This document shows positions 16,256 to 23,113 of a stretch of 64,000 bases of DNA, piece after piece; position 1 is the first letter of the stretch, and each line of letters begins with the position of its first letter. The stretch is from the NCBI RefSeq assembly GCF_042683745.1, contig NZ_JBHUJX010000036.1:186001-250000 (forward strand). Direction: 5' to 3'. This stretch comes from Pseudoneobacillus sp042683745 (GTDB taxonomy: Bacteria; Bacillota; Bacilli; Bacillales; Cytobacillaceae). Both the position numbers and the translations under genes were made by a program. The notes below the pieces were generated by a model, which was given only the letters and a program-made list of their open reading frames with translations, was not told where the DNA came from and made no database searches.

Positions 16256-18511
16256 TTATACCCTTATGATCATTCCATCTGAAAAAAACTTCTCAAATTC
16301 GTTTGTATTTACGGGTTTGGCAAAAAAATACCCTTGCCCCATGCTACACTTATTCTCCTTCAGAACGTTCATCTGATGTTCATGTTCAATCCCCTCAGCA
16401 ACCACATTTAATTTTAAATTTAAGCCAATATTAATAATCGCTTTTACCATGGATTGATTCGCAGGGTCCAAAATATCGTCTATAAATGATTTATCAATTT
16501 TGATTGTATCTATAGGCAATTTCTTTAATATATGTAAAGAGGAATAGCCCGTACCAAAATCATCTAGAGATGTTCTTACCCCTAATGTCCTCAAATCATT
16601 CAATATCGATGTAGATTCTTGGATATCCTGCATAATACTTTCAGTAATCTCTAGTTCCAAATACTTAGGGTGAAGCCTCGATTCTTCTAAAACATTACGA
16701 ACGATTTTGATAAAATGACTATGTTGGAATTGAAGCACAGATACATTGACCGACACACAAATGGCGGAAAATCCCTTATCTTGCCATTTCTTATTTTGTA
16801 AACAGGCCGATCGAAGTACCCATTCGCCAATGGCAACAATTTGCCCTGTTTCCTCGGCAATCGGAATAAATTCTCCTGGAGAAATGGGACCTAATTGCGG
16901 ATGCTCCCATCGCAAAAGTGCTTCCATTCCTGTCATTTTTCCTGTTTGTAGTTCTACTTTAGGCTGATAGAATAGGGTAAATTCATGATGTTCGATTGCT
17001 CTACGTAACCCGCTCTCGATTTGCATTCTTCGTACTTTAAGTTCGTCCAATTTGGAATCAAAAAATTGATAATTATTTTTCCCACGCTCTTTAGCTAAAT
17101 ACATTGCTGTATCCGCATTCTTCAGGAGTGTTTCTGCATCCCTCCCGTTTTCAGGGAACAAACTGACCCCTATACTTGGAGTGACCACATAATCATTACC
17201 AAGAAAAGGTTTCGTAAATGCTTTTACCAATGATTCTGAAACAGCTATACAATTCTGTTTGGTCATCCCTGATAAAATGATTATAAATTCATCTCCACCG
17301 ATTCGATAAACCCTCTCTGAATGATCAAAACTATATTTTAATCGTTCCGCAGCTTCAATTAATAACTTGTCTCCTATATGATGACCTAGTGTATCATTCA
17401 CATTTTTAAAACGGTCTAAATCAATTAATATAAGTGCCATCGTAAGATGACTACTTTTTGCTCGGGCTAAGGTCCGGTTCAGATCCTCAACAAATTTGGT
17501 CCGATTTTCTAATCCCGTTAACGGGTCATGATAGGCCAAATACTTGTATTCACTCATTAAGTTTTTATTTTTTTTCAAAATGGCAAGCTGGTGGAATATA
17601 ACAATGAGCATCGTAATAATTACACCAAAACTTAATGTATTCAACACACGGTAATAAGAATGGATCGCTAATAATAGTAAAAAAACAACACCTATATAAG
17701 GGAAAATATCCGCACGGCCTGAATATTCAGAATTCTTACCTTCTGACTGCTCATTAATATTCTCTTTCTCACAAAAGCTGCCAAATCCTATGATTAAAAG
17801 AGCGATCGGCCATAATGGGTCAATAAAGCTTCCAATTTGATATTCTTCAATATAGGATAGATAGGCATACATCGTATCGGTCAATATTTGTAAGCCGAAT
17901 CCTAAAGAAATGAATAAAGTCATTCCCCTTTTCTTTGTATACCGAGATAGGTAATAAAGACTAATTAGAACAAATAAGATGCTCAAATCAAGGATTGGAT
18001 ATGTTAATTTCATGAAAGTGATTCCAAATGATTGATTGGTAGCTTCCCATATAGGCTTAATTAAAAAGTGAATACTGATTGTCGCTGCAATAATCATGAA
18101 AATAAAAATATTGAATTGAAATGGCCCCTTTGGAACAGCACTACTAATCACCTTTGTTTGATAGATTAAGGCGAGTAAAAAAAAGAAATAGGCAACTAGC
18201 CACATGAAATATCCCCAGGTACTGTATAGAGATACCTTATTTATTATTTGAGAATAAAACAAAATAATATGACCTATAAGATAGAAAATAATACCGATAT
18301 TTAAAAGTAGCCAAAACTTCCTTGGTTTGTTATCGATTTTCCGTTTCGTTTGTAACATCCATATAAAACTTATACTTCCAGCTAAAAATGACAGGACACT
18401 CGTTCCTAAAATACGTAGCATGTCATTTTCCTTAAAGATAAAAAGCCAGACGTAAAAAACCATCGTATAGATTATAACAAACAGAGTTGCTGGACGTTTT
18501 ATGGTTAGCAT
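16256..18511 (-). CDS. Membrane GGDEF-EAL protein (c-di-GMP synthesis/hydrolysis)
   Basis: The protein has about 751 residues. The N-terminal third holds eight to ten hydrophobic segments with no recognised sensor domain. A GGDEF domain follows, with the intact motif RIGGDEF, then a C-terminal EAL domain with MEALLRWEHP, ELEITES, DDFGTGYSSL, IKIDKSF and VVAEGIE. Both active sites look complete, so it could make and degrade cyclic di-GMP. The gene begins with two adjacent ATGs; the one at 18511 has better spacing (six bases) from GAGGG. A cyclic-di-GMP-I riboswitch precedes it, which would make expression respond to the product of its own reaction. It is monocistronic. Confidence 0.95.
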   Translation of the reverse strand: MLTIKRPATLFVIIYTMVFYVWLFIFKENDMLRILGTSVLSFLAGSISFIWMLQTKRKIDNKPRKFWLLLNIGIIFYLIGHIILFYSQIINKVSLYSTWGYFMWLVAYFFFLLALIYQTKVISSAVPKGPFQFNIFIFMIIAATISIHFLIKPIWEATNQSFGITFMKLTYPILDLSILFVLISLYYLSRYTKKRGMTLFISLGFGLQILTDTMYAYLSYIEEYQIGSFIDPLWPIALLIIGFGSFCEKENINEQSEGKNSEYSGRADIFPYIGVVFLLLLAIHSYYRVLNTLSFGVIITMLIVIFHQLAILKKNKNLMSEYKYLAYHDPLTGLENRTKFVEDLNRTLARAKSSHLTMALILIDLDRFKNVNDTLGHHIGDKLLIEAAERLKYSFDHSERVYRIGGDEFIIILSGMTKQNCIAVSESLVKAFTKPFLGNDYVVTPSIGVSLFPENGRDAETLLKNADTAMYLAKERGKNNYQFFDSKLDELKVRRMQIESGLRRAIEHHEFTLFYQPKVELQTGKMTGMEALLRWEHPQLGPISPGEFIPIAEETGQIVAIGEWVLRSACLQNKKWQDKGFSAICVSVNVSVLQFQHSHFIKIVRNVLEESRLHPKYLELEITESIMQDIQESTSILNDLRTLGVRTSLDDFGTGYSSLHILKKLPIDTIKIDKSFIDDILDPANQSMVKAIINIGLNLKLNVVAEGIEHEHQMNVLKENKCSMGQGYFFAKPVNTNEFEKFFSDGMIIRV

Positions 18512-18556
18512 CATAAACCCTCACAATGAATCATTCGATTAAAAATAGCTACAACA

Positions 18557-18586
18557 AAAGGTCATCTCCAAGTGGACATAACCTTT
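18557..18586 (-). terminator. Expression-platform terminator of the c-di-GMP riboswitch
   Basis: On the minus strand AAAGGTTATGTCC and GGAGATGACCTTT form a 13-bp stem with one G-G mismatch and loop ACTT, followed by TTTGTT. The left arm can pair instead with the preceding ATAACTTT, giving a plausible antiterminator. Confidence 0.7.
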
Positions 18587-18600
18587 ATAAAGTTATTCCT

Positions 18601-18680
18601 CAGGTAACTCAGCCACCATAGGTTCGCTCCCTTAGGTCTGTAGCTTTGCGTCCCCATCTTTCAACAGGTTTGCCTTTTCA
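18601..18680 (-). promoter_or_regulatory. Cyclic-di-GMP-I (GEMM) riboswitch aptamer
   Basis: On the minus strand the conserved GEMM-I elements appear in order: GGCAAACC, the GAAA tetraloop after CCTGTT, GGGGACGCAAAGC, ACAGACCTAAGG (tetraloop receptor side), and GGTGGCTGAGTTACC closing the second helix. Both hallmark helices can form. The aptamer is directly upstream of a GGDEF-EAL gene and is followed by a terminator-like hairpin, so it most likely controls transcription termination. Confidence 0.95.
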
Positions 18681-18728
18681 AAAGAAAAATATGAATTTTT
18701 TAATAAATAATCTACTAAGTAGTATATT

Positions 18729-18756
18729 GGTATATCATTTATAATGAATGTTTCAA
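18729..18756 (-). promoter_or_regulatory. Putative promoter of the riboswitch transcript
   Basis: Minus strand TTGAAA (18751-18756) and TATACC (18729-18734), spacer 16 bp, about 50 bp before the aptamer. Confidence 0.45.
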
Positions 18757-18897
18757 TAGTTACCGATTAACAAACTTTCAACTTAAGACTTTGGAACTAT
18801 TATATCAGCAGGCCGTTTTTCCGTATATCCTTCAAAATCTGGTAAATTATTCTTTAAAAATTAGCAAATTAGAACTTTCTATATAAATCTACTAGAC

Positions 18898-18923
18898 AAA
18901 AAAACAAGGGCTACCCCTTGTTT
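18898..18923 (-). terminator. Terminator of the CBS-MFS operon
   Basis: Minus strand stem AACAAGGG / CCCTTGTT followed by TTTTT, immediately after the MFS stop codon. Confidence 0.85.
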
Positions 18924-20153
18924 CTAATGTGCAGCATGATCGACATGCTTTAAATGTTTCTGATTGAACCAGATGAAAAGCACTGAAACAAGGACAAACC
19001 CTGCACCCACAAAAAATGGAATATGCGGGTTGAAAATTTCAGCTAACTTCCCTGCCAAAAATGGTGCTACGGCACCCCCTAAGAAGCGTAGGAAGCTGTA
19101 TGCTGCCGATGCGGTAGATCGTTCGACCGTTGTCGCATTCATGACAGCGGTAGTAATTAATGTATTATTATTCCCTAATAAGGCTCCAGCAGCAATAACC
19201 GCAACGATAATCACCCATTGTGTAGATGTCCAAAGTCCCATTGCGACTAGTAGTAAGGCAAATAAGCTCAACATCATACACATGGATTTAATCGTTCCAA
19301 ACCATTGTTGAAGTTTGGGTGCCATGAATACTGAAGTAATTGCCAATAATATACCCCAACCTAGGAACACAAAGCCTAAACCATGTTCATCTAACCCCAT
19401 AACAAAGGGAGCGTATGCCAACAAGGTAAAGAACCCAAAGTTATAAAGTGCCGCTGCAATCCCCAACACTAGAAGGGATCGATGCTTTAAAGCCCGAAAT
19501 GGATCTAATAAGGATGTTTTCGATTTTGAAGCACTTTGTTGATTGGTTTTTGGCATTAAAATAAATAGGCCTATAAAAGCAATAATCATTAAGGTTGCCA
19601 CTCCTAAAAATGGCCCTCGCCATGACATGGCGCCTAGCCACCCCCCAAGCAATGGCCCAACGGAAATCCCAAGTCCTACCGCTGCTTCATATAAAATAAT
19701 CGCTTTTGCTGTTCCGCTATCGGATAAAGACACTATGGCTGCTAAAGCTGTCGCCACAAATAGAGCATTTCCTAATCCCCATCCTCCTCGCAATCCAACA
19801 AGGGTCCATATATCATTGGATAACCCTCCCAATCCTGAGAAAATCGCTATGATGACGATCCCCACCAGCAAGGTCCATTTAATCCCAAGTCTAGATGAAA
19901 CTAAACCAGTGATTAGCATAGCTACCGCCATGACTGCATTATAACTAGTAAATAGCAATGTTACCTCACTATGAGAGGCCTGCAATTTTTCAGCAATGGC
20001 TGGTAAAATCGGGTCAACAAGACCAATGCCCATGAAAGCGATAATACTAGCGAAGAAAACCGCCCAAACTGCCTTTGGTTGTTTCAACAGACTGCTCTCT
20101 TCTTGAATGGATATTGTCTTTACACTTGTACTTTTTTCCGAAAAAGATGACAT
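18924..20153 (-). CDS. MFS drug efflux transporter
   Basis: The 409-residue protein has 12 membrane segments and a DHA1-type drug-exporter layout. The proton-relay motif C region near TM5 is GLGISVGPLLGGWLGA, and MGIGLVDPILPAI in TM1 is typical of efflux pumps. It is the second gene after a CBS-domain gene (34 bp gap), and the pair is divergent from a MarR regulator, an arrangement common for inducible efflux. The substrate is unknown. Confidence 0.85.
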   Translation of the reverse strand: MSSFSEKSTSVKTISIQEESSLLKQPKAVWAVFFASIIAFMGIGLVDPILPAIAEKLQASHSEVTLLFTSYNAVMAVAMLITGLVSSRLGIKWTLLVGIVIIAIFSGLGGLSNDIWTLVGLRGGWGLGNALFVATALAAIVSLSDSGTAKAIILYEAAVGLGISVGPLLGGWLGAMSWRGPFLGVATLMIIAFIGLFILMPKTNQQSASKSKTSLLDPFRALKHRSLLVLGIAAALYNFGFFTLLAYAPFVMGLDEHGLGFVFLGWGILLAITSVFMAPKLQQWFGTIKSMCMMLSLFALLLVAMGLWTSTQWVIIVAVIAAGALLGNNNTLITTAVMNATTVERSTASAAYSFLRFLGGAVAPFLAGKLAEIFNPHIPFFVGAGFVLVSVLFIWFNQKHLKHVDHAAH

Positions 20154-20187
20154 AACATTCTACACTCCTATTCAATTGAGGAATCCA

Positions 20188-20643
20188 TTAAAGGATTGAT
20201 TTAAACGTATGGCGTATGACATCACCTCGGCTTATAATCCCGACTAATACACCATTTCGGGCAACTGGCAATTTCTTAATCCGTTTATTCCCTAAAATAG
20301 CAGCAATGTTTTCCACTTCTTCATTACTAGGAACCGTAATTACTTTCTTCGTTGCAATCGTTAGCACATTCAAATCAAGAATTCTTTTTGCTCGATCATC
20401 AAACTCTTCAAAGTCTCCACTAATCACACTCATATAATAAAAAGAGTCAATGACAAGGTCCTTATGCTTGCCGATATAACGTAAAATATCACCGTCACTA
20501 ATGTAAGCAATGATTTCATTTCGATCATTAACGACCGGAAGTCCACTGATGCGGTATTCAATAAACTTTTCAATTACAGAACGAACAGTATCTTGTTCCT
20601 TCACCTTATACACTTGGGTATTCATGAATTCATGTGCTTTCAT
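20188..20643 (-). CDS. Two-CBS-domain protein
   Basis: This 151-residue soluble protein is a tandem pair of CBS domains: residues about 1-58 (EFMNTQVYKVKEQDTVRSV, then GLPVVNDRNEIIAYISDGDIL) and about 85-150 (ITVPSNEEVENIAAIL, then KLPVARNGVLVGIISRGDV). CBS pairs bind adenine nucleotides or S-adenosyl compounds and usually act as sensors. The start at 20643 is favoured by spacing from GGGGGGA; the ATG two codons earlier is also possible. It leads the operon with the MFS exporter and is controlled from the MarR operator region. Why a CBS sensor precedes an efflux pump is unclear. Confidence 0.85.
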   Translation of the reverse strand: MKAHEFMNTQVYKVKEQDTVRSVIEKFIEYRISGLPVVNDRNEIIAYISDGDILRYIGKHKDLVIDSFYYMSVISGDFEEFDDRAKRILDLNVLTIATKKVITVPSNEEVENIAAILGNKRIKKLPVARNGVLVGIISRGDVIRHTFKSIL

Positions 20644-20667
20644 ACTCATTCCCCCCATATATTTATC

Positions 20668-20727
20668 ATTTATCATACAATCGATTAATATGATTGTATC
20701 ATACAAGCATTTAATTGCATAATACAA
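20668..20727. promoter_or_regulatory. Cluster of MarR-type palindromic operators
   Basis: The 13-bp palindrome TTGTATCATACAA (20694-20706) is perfect around its centre. A copy with one mismatch, TTGCATAATACAA, lies at 20715-20727 with its centre exactly 21 bp away. A third (11 of 13) is centred at 20674. They fill the divergent promoter region between marR-like and CBS-MFS genes. Confidence 0.7.
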
Positions 20728-20825
20728 TTATATTCCAATAAAACCAGATGTGTTCATTGACAAACAAAGCTTTAGATGGGTTATCATAGTTCTTAGATGA
20801 AGTTAGTAGAAAGGTGGGGAAAGTA

Positions 20826-21251
20826 ATGAATGAACATTCTCTTGAAACAATTGAGTTGGAAATGGCCATCCTCGTTCGTCGTCTCACATCCATTACATCA
20901 GATAATAAAAATTTAGACAGATCCGCCTATCTTTTGTTACATCAATTATCGGTAAAAGGTTCAGCAGGAGTTAAAATGTTAGCCGATGAATTCCAATTAG
21001 ATATTTCAACTGTAAGTAGACAAGCAGCAGCGCTTGAACAAAAGGGCTATGTATACAAAGTTCCTGACCCACAAGATCGAAGAGCCTATTTCTATCAAAT
21101 CACAGAATTAGGAATAGAGGAGTTATTTGAATATAAGCAAGCTAGATTAGAAAGTATTACAAAATTACTTCATCAATGGTCTGACGAAGAACGCCACAAT
21201 TTTGGACAATTATTAAAAAAATTTAACGAATCATTAAGCGAGAGAACGTAA
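20826..21251 (+). CDS. MarR-family transcriptional regulator
   Basis: The 141-residue winged-helix regulator has its helix-turn-helix at about residues 45-75 (GVKMLADEFQLDISTVSRQAAALEQKGY, in part) and the wing with DPQDRRAYFYQIT. MarR proteins are dimers that release DNA upon binding small phenolic or lipophilic ligands or after oxidation; there are no cysteines here, which points to ligand sensing. The ATG at 20826 is used because AAAGGTGGGG precedes it; the upstream GTG overlaps that site. It is divergent from the CBS-MFS operon and probably represses it and itself through the palindromes between them. Confidence 0.9.
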   Translation: MNEHSLETIELEMAILVRRLTSITSDNKNLDRSAYLLLHQLSVKGSAGVKMLADEFQLDISTVSRQAAALEQKGYVYKVPDPQDRRAYFYQITELGIEELFEYKQARLESITKLLHQWSDEERHNFGQLLKKFNESLSERT

Positions 21252-21279
21252 AAAGCGGGGGATTGCCCTGCTTTTTTAC
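21251..21279. terminator. Bidirectional terminator between marR-like and thioesterase genes
   Basis: AAAAAGC-GGGG / CCCT-GCTTTTTT hairpin between convergent genes, with A and T runs on both sides. Confidence 0.85.
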
Positions 21280-21285
21280 GTCAAC

Positions 21286-21768
21286 TTATTTAGCTATAAA
21301 GGTACTAGGCATGACTACCGCAACAACTACTCCACGTGCACAAAGTGTTTCACCCGAATAAACCTCTGTTTCTACTTTCCACTTCTTCGGATGAATTTCA
21401 TGAACAGTCCCAACCGCTTTTAGAGCAATACCTTGAGGAGTAGGCTTAACAAAGTCAACGTTTAAAGAAGCCGTCACAAACCGTGGAGGCTCTGTTCCAT
21501 CCCCAGGTTCATGGCCATTTTTTCGATGTAAAGCCAATGATGCCGATCCTGTCCCATGACAATCAATAAACGAGGCAATCACCCCACCATATACAAAACC
21601 AGGAATCGCGGTATGCTTTTGTAAAGGCTGATAAATAGAAACGGTTTGTTCACCTTGCCAGCCCGTTCGGAAGTGATGGCCTTCTTCGTTTAATCGACCA
21701 CACCCGTAGCACCAGGCAAAATCATCTGAATAATCATCCTGGATTGCCTTCAAAACCTTTTCTTCCAT
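21286..21768 (-). CDS. PaaI-type hotdog-fold thioesterase
   Basis: The 160-residue single-domain hotdog protein probably hydrolyses acyl-CoA thioesters. The core segment YGGVIASFIDCHGTGSA (near residues 60-76) forms the central helix with its Asp, and VTASLNVDFVKPTP gives the next strand. A small Cys cluster, CYGCG near residue 20, precedes the fold and is common in this subgroup. It stands alone between convergent marR-like and same-strand odhB genes with its own start signal. The substrate is undefined. Confidence 0.82.
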   Translation of the reverse strand: MEEKVLKAIQDDYSDDFAWCYGCGRLNEEGHHFRTGWQGEQTVSIYQPLQKHTAIPGFVYGGVIASFIDCHGTGSASLALHRKNGHEPGDGTEPPRFVTASLNVDFVKPTPQGIALKAVGTVHEIHPKKWKVETEVYSGETLCARGVVVAVVMPSTFIAK

Positions 21769-21804
21769 TATTTACGCCCCCTTTTTTCAGAATATTATAA
21801 CATA

Positions 21805-21829
21805 CAAAAAACAGACCCTAAAGTCTGTT
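21805..21829 (-). terminator. Terminator of odhAB
   Basis: Minus strand stem AACAGAC / GTCTGTT followed by TTTTG. Confidence 0.85.
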
Positions 21830-21849
21830 CTTTAAATGGCTATATCGTT

Positions 21850-23112
21850 CTATCCCTCTAATAATAAGTCCTCTGGGTTTTCTAACAATTCTTTAACCTT
21901 AACTAAAAATTGAACGGCATCCTTTCCATCGATGATTCGATGGTCATAGGAAAGGGCTACATACATCATCGGTCTAACTTCAACCGTATCCTTATCATCA
22001 ACGACAACTGGTCGTTTTTGAATTTTATGCATACCTAAAATACCGACCTGGGGTGCGTTCAAAATAGGAGTAGAGTACAAGGATCCAAAGGTTCCACCAT
22101 TTGTTATCGTAAAGGTTCCACCCTGTAAATCATTTAATCCTAGCGAGTTCGTTCTAGCTTTTTGTGACAAAACCCCAATCTCTCTTTCAATTCCAGCAAA
22201 GCTTAGGCGATCGGCATTACGGACGACCGGGACAACTAATCCATCGTCTGTGGAAACAGCAATTCCGATGTCATAAAACTTCTTTAAAACAATTTCAATC
22301 CCTTGGATTTCCGCATTTACTAATGGAAAGGCTTTTAACGCTCCAATAACTGCTTTTGTAAAAAAGGACATGAATCCGAGTTTTACCCCATGCTTTTGCA
22401 AAAAAGAATCTTTACGGCGGTTACGTACATCCATGACTGCGGACATATCAATTTCATTAAAGGTGGTCAGCATGGCAGCTGTATGCTGTGCCTCTACCAG
22501 CCTTTTAGCAATCGTTTGGCGACGTCTTGACATTTTGATTCTTTCAATCAATTCTTCCTTCTCATTCGCTAGTGGAGACAATGGTTTTTCTACATTAGCT
22601 GGTTTTTGTGGAGTCGTTACCAGAGATTGCTTGTAAGCTTCTACACCATCCACCCGAATTCTACCAAGTGGATCCTGGTATGGAATTTCATTTAATCCGA
22701 TTCCTAATTCTCTTGCTTTTTTTCTGGCGGCGGGTGAAGCTACTGGTTGATTTTGTTTTGGCTTTTCCGGAACGGCAATAGAAGGCTTAGTCTCTGGTTC
22801 TTGTTTTCCCCCTTCTTGCTTTTGCTGCTGGGCAGACTCCACTTCCAGACTTGCTGTACCTCCACCTCCTTCAACCCCTTTTTCATCAATCCTTGCAATC
22901 ACTTGACCGACTTCCACATTATCTCCTGGCTGAAAGAGAAATTCTTTAATAGTCCCACTATAATCACTATTTATTTCTACATTTACTTTATCGGTTTCAA
23001 GCTCAACAAGTGGTTCACCCTTTTGAACATACTCCCCAACTTTTTTCATCCATCCCGCAATTGTTCCTTCTGTAATTGATTCAGCAAGTTCAGGCACTTT
23101 AATCTCAATCAC
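21850..23112 (-). CDS. odhB: 2-oxoglutarate dehydrogenase E2, dihydrolipoyl succinyltransferase
   Basis: The 420-residue E2 core of the TCA-cycle 2-oxoglutarate dehydrogenase complex moves succinyl groups from the lipoyl arm to CoA. An N-terminal lipoyl domain has the modified Lys in ELETDKVNVE (near residue 42). A flexible Gln/Lys/Pro linker follows, then an E3-binding domain (ASPAARKKARELGI, near 125-138) and a catalytic domain ending in the SYDHRIIDG active-site motif. GTG at 23112 gives the family N-terminus MIEIKVPELAES and lies seven bases after AAAGGTGGG. That site is inside the end of odhA, and the genes overlap closely (odhA stops at 23114). Confidence 0.96.
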   Translation of the reverse strand: MIEIKVPELAESITEGTIAGWMKKVGEYVQKGEPLVELETDKVNVEINSDYSGTIKEFLFQPGDNVEVGQVIARIDEKGVEGGGGTASLEVESAQQQKQEGGKQEPETKPSIAVPEKPKQNQPVASPAARKKARELGIGLNEIPYQDPLGRIRVDGVEAYKQSLVTTPQKPANVEKPLSPLANEKEELIERIKMSRRRQTIAKRLVEAQHTAAMLTTFNEIDMSAVMDVRNRRKDSFLQKHGVKLGFMSFFTKAVIGALKAFPLVNAEIQGIEIVLKKFYDIGIAVSTDDGLVVPVVRNADRLSFAGIEREIGVLSQKARTNSLGLNDLQGGTFTITNGGTFGSLYSTPILNAPQVGILGMHKIQKRPVVVDDKDTVEVRPMMYVALSYDHRIIDGKDAVQFLVKVKELLENPEDLLLEG

Positions 23113-23113
23113 T

